Source: an uncultured Prevotella sp. (GTDB lineage: Bacteria; Bacteroidota; Bacteroidia; Bacteroidales; Bacteroidaceae). Taken from it: 64,000 nt of DNA. Shown here piece by piece: positions 18,963 to 27,535 of the stretch. The position numbers and the translations under genes were made by a program. The stretch is from NCBI GenBank assembly GCA_934230115.1, contig CAKQEI010000002.1:5642-69641 (forward strand), read 5' to 3'. Positions within the stretch are counted from its first letter, which is position 1. The number at the start of each line of letters is the position of its first letter. The notes beneath the pieces were generated by a model that was given only the letters and a program-made list of their open reading frames with translations, had not been told where the DNA came from and did not search any database.

Positions 18963-20153
18963 TTATTCGAGCACTTTCTTTCTTGCCAGCAGACAGGCTC
19001 CTATGATGCAGCCACGATCGTTGAACTTTGCCAAAGCCACGCGGGTGTCCTTGCTCACAAGGTTAAGCGAGTATTTGCGCATAGAGCCAGTCAATGCCTG
19101 CAGCAAGAAGTCGCCAGTGCGTGCGAGCATTCCGCCCACCACCACGAGTTCGGGATTGAACACATTGATGAGGTTGGCCACTGTCTCGCCGAGCACAAAT
19201 CCTATATGCTCTATCACGTCGAGGCACAGAGGGTCTTCGTTCACCACTGCGTCCACCACATCGTTGATAGTGAAGTCGGTCTTGCCATCCTGTGTAAGGA
19301 ACGACGACTCGCCTGCGGCAATGCGCTCCTTCACTATGCGCATGATGGCTCTACCCGATGCCTCTGTCTCCAGACAACCCTTCTTGCCGCAATGGCACAG
19401 AATCTCGTTGTTGAACAAGTGCATGTGGCCTATTTCTCCAGCAAAGCCCGAGCGTCCGTTGTAGAGCTTGCCGTCGATGATGATGCCAAGACCCAAGCCC
19501 ATGCTGGCATTTATGACGAGCACATTCTTCTCGCCATGCACTGCTCCGTTCATGTATTCGGCGTATGCCACGGCACGCGAGTCGTTCTCGATAGCCACCG
19601 GATAGTTAAGGATGTTGGAGAGTACCGTGGTGAGCGGTTCCTCTGTGAAGTTGTAGGTTGTGTGGCTATAGCCGCTATCCGAGTTCACACGTCCGCCAAT
19701 GCAGAAGAGCACGTTGATAAGCTTCTCTTTGTTCACTCCCGATCGTTCGATGAATCCTTTCACCACATCACACAATTCCTCCATCGACTCCATTGTGTTG
19801 TCGATGCGGCAAGGATGCTCCTCGTCTATGTCGATGAGGTCGCCACGGAAATTGGCAAGTCCCATGTTCACCATTCCGTCTTTTATCTCCACTCCGACGA
19901 AATAGCCTGAGTCTGGATTAAGACCATAGAGCACAGGGTGGCGTCCTTCACTCGTCTCCTGCTTGCCATACTCGTTTACATAGCCCATATTGAGCAATTC
20001 ACCCACGGCCTTTGTCACGGTGGGTACGCTCAGGGCTACGACCTTTGCGAGCTCCTGAATTGTGGCGTTGCCGTTGATGACGAAATAGTTGAGAATGTTC
20101 TTCTTCAGAAGCACGCTCTTATTTTCGCTTTTGGCATTGAAGATATTCTGCAT
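18963..20153 (-). CDS. ROK-family transcriptional regulator
   Basis: 396-residue ROK protein. An N-terminal winged helix-turn-helix (about 18-75: ATIQELAKVVALSVPTVTKA, then LLNMGYVNEYG) is fused to a sugar-kinase-like ROK domain. That domain contains the nucleotide-binding DGMVNMGLANF region, the GLGIIIDGKL motif, and the zinc motif GHMHLF...CHCGKKGC. ROK repressors such as NagC and XylR sense sugars or sugar phosphates. The HTH argues for a repressor rather than a pure glucokinase. It lies downstream of and co-oriented with a GH31 glycosidase, but a hairpin and its own promoter lie between them. GH31 control is plausible, not shown. Confidence 0.88.
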   Translation of the reverse strand: MQNIFNAKSENKSVLLKKNILNYFVINGNATIQELAKVVALSVPTVTKAVGELLNMGYVNEYGKQETSEGRHPVLYGLNPDSGYFVGVEIKDGMVNMGLANFRGDLIDIDEEHPCRIDNTMESMEELCDVVKGFIERSGVNKEKLINVLFCIGGRVNSDSGYSHTTYNFTEEPLTTVLSNILNYPVAIENDSRAVAYAEYMNGAVHGEKNVLVINASMGLGLGIIIDGKLYNGRSGFAGEIGHMHLFNNEILCHCGKKGCLETEASGRAIMRIVKERIAAGESSFLTQDGKTDFTINDVVDAVVNEDPLCLDVIEHIGFVLGETVANLINVFNPELVVVGGMLARTGDFLLQALTGSMRKYSLNLVSKDTRVALAKFNDRGCIIGACLLARKKVLE

Positions 20154-20217
20154 GATTTTTGCGATTTTTTGTTGTTTGTCGATTGTAACGGTGTGCTAAA
20201 ACATTATAATGTATTTG

Positions 20218-20248
20218 CAAAGATAGTGATTAAAAATGTAACAAACAA
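20218..20248 (-). promoter_or_regulatory. Promoter of the ROK regulator gene
   Basis: The minus strand shows TATCTTTG as -7 (20218-20225) and TTG as -33 (20246-20248) with a 20 nt spacer, a good fit to the Bacteroidota pattern. It predicts a leader of about 55 nt. Confidence 0.55.
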
Positions 20249-20268
20249 GAAACCAAACAAAGAAATAA

Positions 20269-20315
20269 GGGACAATATCAAATTGTCTTTGAAATAAAAC
20301 ATTTGACATTGTCCC
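20269..20315 (-). terminator. Probable terminator after the GH31 gene
   Basis: Eleven-base arms (20269-20279 with 20305-20315) pair with one mismatch. On the minus strand the hairpin is followed by a T-rich stretch (TTATTTCTTTG). It lies 43 nt past the GH31 stop and separates GH31 from the ROK gene. Confidence 0.5.
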
Positions 20316-20357
20316 TGTCATTAGATTGTCGCCTTTGGCGTTATCTGTTTCAAGACG

Positions 20358-23300
20358 TTAGTTCTTTAGTTCCACTGTGCCGAGATTGCGGTCTACCAGC
20401 ATTCCGTCCTTCATCTTCAGTGCAAACTTGCCTGCCTTCTTGGCACGGAACTTAAGCACAAAGAGGTCGTGGTCGCCCTCGTCGAGCAGGAAGTTGTTGC
20501 CACGGTTGACGAATGTCGGGAGCAACTCTTTCTGTCCGTTGGTGTGCAGACGGTCGTAGGTAAGGTTCACCATATCCTTCATTCCTATGAGGTCGATGCC
20601 CACATATTCCAGTTCCGCTACGTTGTAGGGCAAAGCGAAGCTCAAGGCGTTGACATAGTGCAGAGCCTTGCCCGACACCTTTACCTCTATCATGTCGCCT
20701 GCAGCATAGGTGGTGCGGCTTGGTGTGAGCACAAGCGAGCCTGAGCAATGGTCGTTGCTGTAGTATACGCCACCATCGAGTTCGTTCGACACGCAAGAGA
20801 TGTCGTAGGCGTCGATGAGTCCGTTCTGGTTGATGTCGCCCGAGCTTACATAGTCAAAGTCGCTATCGCCACGGCGCAGACCAGTATAGTTCATATAAGA
20901 GGTGAGGTCGTTCTCGTCGATACGGTTGTCGTGGTTGATGTCGCCCTGGAGCACGCTCTGAGTACCTGCCACCTTATATATATACATCTCTCTGCCTGAG
21001 GCGAAGTTGCCCACTGCCTTCTGCAGATTCATCTTCACATAGCGTGCCTCCGGATTGCCTTCGAAGCTGAATGTCTTCTTTGAGCCATCCTTAGCCCAAG
21101 CGAATGCCACTGGCTTCGACCATGTCTGGCGGTCCTTGCTATAAGAGATTGTTCCTTCGAGCAATGTACCGTTGCCAGCGTCCTCGCGTGGCATATATTC
21201 CATGCGGTCGAGCTTGTTGACAGAGCGCAGGTCGATAGTCATGTCGCCTGGTATGGCCTCGCCCTTGCCCCACTGTGAGTGCCACTGGGTCTTCTCGTCG
21301 AAGTCGAAGAGCTTCTGTGCCGACTGTCCCGACTGGTTCTTGAACGATGTCTGGGCCTTAAGTCCCTTAAGTGCAAACTCCAGCGGATTGTTCTTTGTCT
21401 TGCCAGTCACGGTTGTCCAATCAGATGCTCCGTCACGGTTTACGGCACGCACTCGCATTGTGTATTCCTTCTCTGGCAGCAAGTCGCCTACGGTGAAGCT
21501 TGTGCCGTGGATAGTGGAGAGCAACATGCCGTCGTGTTCTATCTCATAGTAGTCAGCATCGGCCTGAGCCGCCCACGATGGTGTGAGGTCGAACACTCCG
21601 CGTCCGTCTTCAGCTATCTTAACTGCAGGGGCAGCGAGCGTGCCATTGTGCTTGAGCAGTCTACCTGCGGTGTTGAACTCAAATCCATCTACCGTTACAG
21701 CCACGTTCTCCTTGGTCACGTCCATCTTGCCTATCTTCACAAGCAACTGTGCGTTCTTCTTTATCACCACCTTTGCAGCCTCACTGCCTGGTGTGGAGAA
21801 GCGGTTGAGATTAGGCTCTGCATCGTAGTAATACATGTTCTCGCCATTCTCATATTCGCTGAGCGAACGAGCCTCCGCGAGTTTCACCGTCTTTTTCTTG
21901 CCATCGCCAGTCAACAATGCCGCAACCTTCTTTGGAGCCTTTGTCACGTTTATGCGAAGCTCTGTCTGCTTCATAGGCTCAAAACCGTCGTAAGAGCCAG
22001 TGGTCTTGTGCACTCTCACTACGAGGTTGCCCTTGTTCACCGTGAAGTCAACCGGTGTTACAGTCGACTTGCCCTGCTTGTAGGCTTCGGTTGTGCCGTC
22101 GTCGTCATACAGGTTGAAGCTTGCGTTCACTCCGTTGTTCTGTGTCTTATCCGATGCGTAAATCTCAAAGGCACGGTAGTCGCTGCGTATCTGCGACGGA
22201 TTGTTGTTGGGGTTGGTCATCGGGATGATGGCGTCTGCCTTCACAAACACTGGTATCTTCCACAGTGGAGCCGGATACTCGTTGATGATGCGTCCACCCT
22301 CGTAGGCGTCACCATTCCAGTAGTCTATCCATGTTCCCTCGGGCAGATAGATGCCGTTGCGTATGTCGTTGCCTTCCTTATCGGCACGTGTGTCCTGGTA
22401 TACGGGAGCCACGAGCATCGACGGACCGAAGAGGAACTGGTATTTTGTCTGTGTTCCGTGGGTGTAGTCGTTTGGATACTCAAGGAACATGGCTCGTATC
22501 ATCGGCTTGCCGCTTACTGCCTCATGGGCTATGGTGTAGGTATAAGGCATGAGCATCGACTTGAGCTTTAGGTAAGAGCGGTTGATGCTTGCGGCTGGCT
22601 CACCGAGCACTTCAGGATATTTCGGGTTGGCTCCCCATCCGTCCATGTTTAGTTCCATAGGTGTGAATGTCTTCCACTGGAACTCGCGCACGTTCACTGG
22701 CACGTTCTTTCCTCCGAATATGCCGTCTACGTCGGATGTGATATTTGGCTGTCCGGCAAGTCCAGAGCCGATAAAGGTCGGGATATGGAAGCGTATGTAT
22801 TCCCAGTCGCCACCAGTCTGGTCGCCGCTCCACACTGTTGCGTAACGCTGTGTTCCTGCCCATCCGTCGAGAGTGATGATAAACGGACGTGCATTGGAGC
22901 CATAATAAGGCATTATCTGGGCTACGTCTGCCACACCGTTCAGTCCGAACGAGTAGCCATAGCCCACCCATGCTACGTCGGTCTTGAGCACACGCACTCC
23001 TGCATCGCGCACCTCTTTCACTATATCGCGCTGAAGCAGAGCCTCAACACCTTCCTTGGGATGCAGGTCGCTCTGTGTCCACAGTCCTATCTCAACACCC
23101 TTTGAGCGTGCATAGTCGCCAAACTGGCGCAGGTTCTCTACATTGCCGTCAAGGGTTGGTGTCTGTCCATAACCGGCTCCATAGCCGTCGTTGGGCAGGA
23201 ACCATCCAAGTGGCATGTCGTTGTTGAGGTAGCGGTCGATGGCTGCACGTGCCGAGAACTGATAGTTGTTCTTCTCGCCATTCAGACTTTCCTTTATGCC

Positions 23301-24287
23301 GCCATTATCCTTCTGGCTCTCATTATAGCGTTTGCCGTCCTCATAGAGCATGAATCCGTCCTTTGCCTCTTTCCAGTAGTCGCGGTTGTAGGCATTAAGA
23401 TGTCCTTCGTAGAATCCGAACTTAGGCATAAGCACTGGTTCGCCCGTGAGCTGATAGAAGTCGGCAAGTAGTTGCTCGGGCTTCTGGTCTACCATCACAA
23501 AGAGGTCGAGATAGTCGTCGGAGTGTTGCAGACGCACAAGGTCGGGATTCTCCGAGCCAAAGTCGTAGCGTCCTGGGCGGAACGTGTGCCACATCATGCC
23601 GTAGCCTGCTGTGCTCCAATAGAAAGGTGTTGGCGAGGCTACTCCTCCGTCTACCCAGTTGTTGGTGTTCTCTATGGCTATGCTCTCGCCACGATGTGAG
23701 AAGCGTCCATTCTGCACACCACCTCCATAGAAGTATTCGCCCTCATGCGACTTCAAAGTCACGCTTGTGGCTCCGTTTTCAGTTACCGATGGCGTCAGGT
23801 TGTCTACCACAGTCTTGCCTGTGCGCAGGTCTACTATGGTTATGTTACCGTTCTGCTTGTTTATGTTCAGGCTCACAGCAGCTGTTGTCACCTGTATTGT
23901 GCCGTCTACATCAATAGGCGAAAGCGCATTGATTGTGCGTCGTGGCGAGTCTACCAATATCTTGGCAGGAGGTGTTGCCACAGGGTCGCGCACAATGCCG
24001 CCCTTATCGTCGCGGAACAGTCGCAAGATGTTGTCGCCATAGAAGTCGATGGTGAGTCTATGTCCATTGGCATAGTTCACCTCTATTGTGTGGTTGTTGA
24101 TTTGCGCTACGTTCTTTACGATGAGACTCTCTGCCGAGGGCATCGTTGCTGTCTGCGCTACAAGTCCCGAACGCAAAGGCAATGCCTCTGCCGAATGCGG
24201 CACGCCAGCAAGTGTGGCTACTGCCACCGGCAAGGCGATGGCTACCGAGGCGTGGAGCGCGATGTTTTTCTTTTTGTTCTGTTTCAT
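20358..24287 (-). CDS. GH31 alpha-glycosidase with FN3, discoidin, dockerin-like and cohesin-like modules
   Basis: Large secreted GH31 enzyme. I start it at the ATG (MKQNKKKN) rather than a TTG four codons upstream; the signal peptide then runs to about residue 40. Domains in order: an N-terminal beta domain, a GH31 catalytic barrel with nucleophile Asp437 (LKTDVAW) and acid/base Asp519 (ITSDVDG), C-terminal GH31 beta domains (YDDDGTTEAY), an FN3 domain (about 895-980), an F5/8 type C domain (about 985-1110), a dockerin-like pair of Ca-binding repeats (GDINHDNRIDENDL and GDINQNGLIDAYDI, about 1113-1175), and a beta domain resembling cohesin/CBM folds to residue 1309. Alpha-glucosidase or alpha-xylosidase activity is likely. 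The dockerin with a cohesin-like domain in one Bacteroidota enzyme is notable. Confidence 0.92.
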   Translation of the reverse strand: MKQNKKKNIALHASVAIALPVAVATLAGVPHSAEALPLRSGLVAQTATMPSAESLIVKNVAQINNHTIEVNYANGHRLTIDFYGDNILRLFRDDKGGIVRDPVATPPAKILVDSPRRTINALSPIDVDGTIQVTTAAVSLNINKQNGNITIVDLRTGKTVVDNLTPSVTENGATSVTLKSHEGEYFYGGGVQNGRFSHRGESIAIENTNNWVDGGVASPTPFYWSTAGYGMMWHTFRPGRYDFGSENPDLVRLQHSDDYLDLFVMVDQKPEQLLADFYQLTGEPVLMPKFGFYEGHLNAYNRDYWKEAKDGFMLYEDGKRYNESQKDNGGIKESLNGEKNNYQFSARAAIDRYLNNDMPLGWFLPNDGYGAGYGQTPTLDGNVENLRQFGDYARSKGVEIGLWTQSDLHPKEGVEALLQRDIVKEVRDAGVRVLKTDVAWVGYGYSFGLNGVADVAQIMPYYGSNARPFIITLDGWAGTQRYATVWSGDQTGGDWEYIRFHIPTFIGSGLAGQPNITSDVDGIFGGKNVPVNVREFQWKTFTPMELNMDGWGANPKYPEVLGEPAASINRSYLKLKSMLMPYTYTIAHEAVSGKPMIRAMFLEYPNDYTHGTQTKYQFLFGPSMLVAPVYQDTRADKEGNDIRNGIYLPEGTWIDYWNGDAYEGGRIINEYPAPLWKIPVFVKADAIIPMTNPNNNPSQIRSDYRAFEIYASDKTQNNGVNASFNLYDDDGTTEAYKQGKSTVTPVDFTVNKGNLVVRVHKTTGSYDGFEPMKQTELRINVTKAPKKVAALLTGDGKKKTVKLAEARSLSEYENGENMYYYDAEPNLNRFSTPGSEAAKVVIKKNAQLLVKIGKMDVTKENVAVTVDGFEFNTAGRLLKHNGTLAAPAVKIAEDGRGVFDLTPSWAAQADADYYEIEHDGMLLSTIHGTSFTVGDLLPEKEYTMRVRAVNRDGASDWTTVTGKTKNNPLEFALKGLKAQTSFKNQSGQSAQKLFDFDEKTQWHSQWGKGEAIPGDMTIDLRSVNKLDRMEYMPREDAGNGTLLEGTISYSKDRQTWSKPVAFAWAKDGSKKTFSFEGNPEARYVKMNLQKAVGNFASGREMYIYKVAGTQSVLQGDINHDNRIDENDLTSYMNYTGLRRGDSDFDYVSSGDINQNGLIDAYDISCVSNELDGGVYYSNDHCSGSLVLTPSRTTYAAGDMIEVKVSGKALHYVNALSFALPYNVAELEYVGIDLIGMKDMVNLTYDRLHTNGQKELLPTFVNRGNNFLLDEGDHDLFVLKFRAKKAGKFALKMKDGMLVDRNLGTVELKN

Positions 24288-24357
24288 AGAAAAAATCAAG
24301 TAATATTGTTGTTGTCAAATGTTTACGATTGTTTTTAATATATTCTTTTTGACGATG

Positions 24358-24365
24358 CAAATTTA
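24358..24365 (-). promoter_or_regulatory. Candidate -7 element for the GH31 gene
   Basis: The minus strand reads TAAATTTG, matching the consensus, 70 nt upstream of the GH31 ATG. No convincing -33 element is visible. Confidence 0.45.
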
Positions 24366-24436
24366 GATAAAATTTCCGAATTATAAGCCAGTTGGGATAA
24401 AAAAACCAAAATGAATGTATCCGACAGAAAAGCTTC

Positions 24437-24505
24437 GTATCAAGGCATGATACGATCATTTCAAGGCACAATACGGTCGTATCAAGGCATGATACGATCA
24501 TTTCA
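24437..24505. repeat. 21-bp tandem repeats in the GH31/lipoprotein intergenic region
   Basis: Three full 21-bp units (24437-24457, 24458-24478, 24479-24499) and a partial fourth. Units 1 and 3 are identical; unit 2 differs at six positions. Units 1 and 3 each hold a GTATC-7nt-GATAC dyad. The 403-nt gap 24288-24690 has no gene; this array sits between the two divergent promoters. Confidence 0.85.
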
Positions 24506-24619
24506 TAACACGCAACAGTTCTTTATGTGGGTTGAAACATGTAGCCTGTGTTGACGAGGAGAATGAGTTGATGGGAATAGAGAATAGGGAAATCCCTACC
24601 TATTAATATGGTTTTAACC

Positions 24620-24651
24620 TTTATCTAATTGAAATACTTTTCTTAAATTTG
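24620..24651 (+). promoter_or_regulatory. Promoter of the small lipoprotein gene
   Basis: TTTA at 24620-24623 (near-match to TTTG), a 20 nt spacer, then TAAATTTG at 24644-24651. It lies 39 nt before the ATG at 24691. Confidence 0.5.
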
Positions 24652-24690
24652 CAATCAGAAAACATATTTAATCACTTAACAACGACGATT

Positions 24691-25437
24691 ATGAAACGCA
24701 TTTACTATTTCATTACACTCCTATTTCTGGCTGCAGCACCAATGACATTCACAAGCTGTGATAATGACGACCCATTTTACTGGGACGACAATTATTGGGG
24801 CAACGACTGGAGCGAAGACAATGGCTATGACAAGAACGACAAGACTCCACTTGACGTACAAATGGCACAGGTGCTAAACGGATCATGGACGGGAACTGTG
24901 GTGAACGAATACTACGACGAGGACGGAAAACGCGTGAAGACACAATGCGACGTGGACTTCGACTTCACACAATACACTGTCAACTCCAACCAAGGCAGCG
25001 GCACGGAAACCGACTATGCACCTCTCTACGACAACTACGGAAAGCCCATATACGACGAGAATGGAAAACAAATGTACGAATCGCAGACTCTGAAGTTCAA
25101 ATGGAACTTCGACTCACGCTCATACATGCTCTACCTCACCTACGATAGCGGTATGCGCTTTGTCATTGACACCGACCCCAACAAACGTGAGTTCTTCCTT
25201 GGCTACGACGAGAAAGAGAAATGGGACTTCTTCGAGGCTGTGATGAACCAAGTGGGAGGCAACGAGCGCGCTACCATCAAATGTGAACGCGTGACTCAAA
25301 ACCGCTCAGCCAAGAGCAAGGCTGCACAAGCAGGCATGGCTGAAACGCAGCCCAACGCTGCAAAGCTATCCTTTGGAAAAGCCTTTATTGCCAAGCAGGA
25401 GGCAGAGAATGTGCCATTTGCACTGCGCAAAAGGTAG
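24691..25437 (+). CDS. Hypothetical lipoprotein
   Basis: The start is the ATG at 24691, which gives a standard lipoprotein signal (lipobox FTSC, Cys23); a TTG further upstream overlaps the promoter -7 element and is rejected. The 248-residue product has a very acidic Asp/Tyr/Trp-rich segment right after the Cys (about 24-50) and then a beta-rich domain of about 140 residues (NGSWTGTVVNEYYDEDG onward). The tail is Lys/Ala-rich. The fold resembles small lipocalin-like Bacteroidota lipoproteins, but I cannot name a family. It is monocistronic between the repeat array and the IMP cyclohydrolase gene. Confidence 0.75.
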   Translation: MKRIYYFITLLFLAAAPMTFTSCDNDDPFYWDDNYWGNDWSEDNGYDKNDKTPLDVQMAQVLNGSWTGTVVNEYYDEDGKRVKTQCDVDFDFTQYTVNSNQGSGTETDYAPLYDNYGKPIYDENGKQMYESQTLKFKWNFDSRSYMLYLTYDSGMRFVIDTDPNKREFFLGYDEKEKWDFFEAVMNQVGGNERATIKCERVTQNRSAKSKAAQAGMAETQPNAAKLSFGKAFIAKQEAENVPFALRKR

Positions 25438-25518
25438 TTGTAAAGGGCATAAATCAACAAATAAGCGCGTCTTGATGTTTTTTTAGCATTTAAAATATGT
25501 AATATCCGTTGTTTTTGC

Positions 25519-25526
25519 TAACTTTG
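25519..25526 (+). promoter_or_regulatory. Candidate -7 element for the IMP cyclohydrolase gene
   Basis: TAACTTTG matches the Bacteroidota -7 consensus, 53 nt upstream of the ATG at 25580. No good -33 element is seen. Confidence 0.5.
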
Positions 25527-25579
25527 CACTTTAAAACATAGAGAACTTGTTTAAAGACATCAATAATAGTAAAAGTTTT

Positions 25580-26173
25580 ATGGCTGGAACAAAAAAAATC
25601 AAGACCGCGCTTGTATCTGTATTCCACAAGGACGGTCTCGACGAGCTCCTCAAGAAGCTCAACGCAGAAGGTGTTAAATTCCTTTCCACTGGTGGTACAC
25701 AGGCTTTCATCGAGTCGCTTGGCTTTGAATGCCAGGCTGTAGAGAGCGTAACCTCATACCCGTCAATCCTTGGCGGACGCGTGAAGACTCTTCACCCACG
25801 CATCTTTGGAGGCATTCTCGCACGCCGCGAAAACGAGGGCGACCTTAACCAGATGGCTGAGTATGCCATTCCCGAAATCGACCTCGTGATTGTAGACCTC
25901 TACCCATTCGAGCAGACTGTGGCAAGCGGCGCAAGCGATGCCGACATCATCGAGAAGATTGACATAGGCGGCATCTCTCTTATCCGCGCTGGAGCCAAGA
26001 ACTTCAACGACGTGGTGATTGTGCCAAGCAAGGCTGAATATCCCGTATTGCTCGACATACTCAACAAGAAGGGCGCAGAGACCGACCTCGCCGAGCGCAA
26101 GATGTTTGCAGAACGCGCATTCGGAGTGAGCAGCCACTACGACACTGCAATCCACGAGTGGTTTGCTAAATAG
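25580..26173 (+). CDS. purH: Stand-alone IMP cyclohydrolase (PurH N-terminal domain only)
   Basis: The last step of IMP synthesis is the cyclization of FAICAR. The 197-residue product matches the N-terminal MGS-like domain of PurH: TALVSVFHKDGLDEL, STGGTQAFIESLG, SILGGRVKTLHPRIFGGIL, VIVDLYPFEQTV, KIDIGGISLIRAGAKN. It ends at the point where bifunctional PurH would continue into the transformylase domain. The start is the ATG (MAGTKK) at 25580, placed by homology; an earlier in-frame codon is less likely. The transformylase is encoded separately at 39882-41063. The gene lies upstream of mreB, as I recall purH does in Bacteroides. Confidence 0.9.
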   Translation: MAGTKKIKTALVSVFHKDGLDELLKKLNAEGVKFLSTGGTQAFIESLGFECQAVESVTSYPSILGGRVKTLHPRIFGGILARRENEGDLNQMAEYAIPEIDLVIVDLYPFEQTVASGASDADIIEKIDIGGISLIRAGAKNFNDVVIVPSKAEYPVLLDILNKKGAETDLAERKMFAERAFGVSSHYDTAIHEWFAK

Positions 26174-26194
26174 AATTAGGAATTAGGAGTTTTT

Positions 26195-26352
26195 GAGTTT
26201 TGAATTATCGGCATAGCCGATTTGGAATTGTTCAATTAGGAATTGAGAATTCACAACTTATAACTAAGAATTCATAACTCATAGCTAAGAATTCACAACT
26301 CTGAACTCCCAACTCATAATTCAAAATCGGCAAAGCCGATAATTCAAAACTC
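26195..26352. repeat. Inverted repeat and AATTC-rich low-complexity leader before mreB
   Basis: Arms 26195-26222 and 26325-26352 (28 nt) match as an inverted repeat except at three central positions. Each arm holds its own small dyad ATCGGC/GCCGAT. Between them lie many degenerate copies of AATTCATAACTC-like words. There is no T-run, so it is not a typical terminator. Confidence 0.75.
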
Positions 26353-26378
26353 ATAACTCAAAATTCAAAATTCATTAA

Positions 26379-27401
26379 ATGGGATTTTTTTCTTTCGTAC
26401 AGGAAATTGCGATGGACCTTGGCACTGCCAACACCATTATCATCAGCGACGACAAGATCGTTGTTGACGAACCTTCGGTGGTGGCTCTTGACCGTCGCAC
26501 CGACAAAATGATTGCTGTCGGCTCGAAGGCGAAGATGATGTATGAGAAGACTCACGACAACATCAAAACCATCCGACCACTCCGCGACGGAGTGATTGCC
26601 GACTTTACCGCTTGCGAACAAATGATGCGCGGCCTCATCAAAATGGTTCATACCGGAAGCCGCTTCTTCTCACCATCGCTCCGCATGGTTATTGGCGTAC
26701 CTTCAGGCTCTACCGAGGTTGAGCTTCGTGCCGTGCGCGACAGCGCCGAACATGCCGACGGACGCGATGTATACCTTATCTTCGAGCCAATGGCTGCTGC
26801 CATAGGTATCGGTATCGACGTGGAAGCTCCCGAGGGCAACATGATAGTAGACATAGGTGGAGGCTCTACCGAAATCGCTGTCATATCATTGGGTGGCATA
26901 GTGTCGAACAACTCTATCCGCACTGCGGGCGACGACCTCACTGCCGACATTCAGGAATATATGTCGCGCCAGCACAACGTGAAGGTGTCGGAGCGTATGG
27001 CTGAGCGTATCAAGATACACGTGGGTTCTGCACTCACCGAACTTGGCGACGAGGCTCCTGAAGACTTCATCGTGCATGGTCCTAACCGTATCACAGCTCT
27101 GCCTATGGAGGTGCCTGTATGCTATCAGGAGATTGCCCACTGTCTCGACAAGACTGTGGCAAAGATTGAGAACGCCGTACTCTCGGCTCTCGAAAACACT
27201 CCCCCAGAGCTTTATGCCGACATCGTGAAGAACGGTATCTACCTCTCAGGCGGCGGTGCCTTGCTTCGTGGCTTGGACAAGCGCTTGAGCGACAAGATAA
27301 ACATTCCGTTCCACATTGCCGAAGACCCATTGCACAGCGTGGCAAAGGGCGCAGGCGTGGCTCTTAAGAACATCGACCGTTTCTCATTCCTGATGAGATA
27401 A
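26379..27401 (+). CDS. mreB: Rod shape-determining protein MreB
   Basis: Bacterial actin that guides the elongation cell-wall machinery along the inner membrane. The 340 residues contain the actin-fold nucleotide motifs: MDLGTANT (phosphate 1), VVDEPSVVAL, IGVPSGSTEVELRAV, FEPMAAAIG, VDIGGGSTEIAV (phosphate 2), and YLSGGGALLRGL (adenosine motif). Length and motif order are normal. It is first in the mreB-mreC-mreD-mrdA-rodA cluster. A 134-nt spacer with a 20-bp inverted repeat separates it from mreC, which could allow different levels of MreB and the membrane partners. Confidence 0.97.
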   Translation: MGFFSFVQEIAMDLGTANTIIISDDKIVVDEPSVVALDRRTDKMIAVGSKAKMMYEKTHDNIKTIRPLRDGVIADFTACEQMMRGLIKMVHTGSRFFSPSLRMVIGVPSGSTEVELRAVRDSAEHADGRDVYLIFEPMAAAIGIGIDVEAPEGNMIVDIGGGSTEIAVISLGGIVSNNSIRTAGDDLTADIQEYMSRQHNVKVSERMAERIKIHVGSALTELGDEAPEDFIVHGPNRITALPMEVPVCYQEIAHCLDKTVAKIENAVLSALENTPPELYADIVKNGIYLSGGGALLRGLDKRLSDKINIPFHIAEDPLHSVAKGAGVALKNIDRFSFLMR

Positions 27402-27410
27402 TATAAAAGT

Positions 27411-27507
27411 AAAAAAGTAAAAAAGTAAAGAAGTAAGAAGGGTGCGGCAATAAGTCGCGCTGAACAGTGGCAACAAAAAGCCACCGTCTTTACTTTTTTA
27501 CTTTTTT
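27411..27507 (+). repeat. Inverted repeat between mreB and mreC
   Basis: Arms 27411-27430 and 27488-27507 are perfect 20-bp reverse complements built from AAAAAAGT units. The 57-nt loop holds a second hairpin (GTGGC 27467-27471 with GCCAC 27480-27484). The right arm is T-rich, so it may attenuate or protect the mRNA. Confidence 0.7.
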
Positions 27508-27535
27508 GCTCTTTTACTTTTTTAGTTTTACAATA

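Noticed and set aside
21279-22571. 430-codon open frame antisense to the GH31 gene
   Set aside because: It lies wholly inside the GH31 coding region, and its product is Cys/His/Val-rich without motifs.
24437-24505. Possible CRISPR array
   Set aside because: The 21-bp units are contiguous with no unique spacers and no cas genes nearby; an operator-like or simple tandem repeat fits better.
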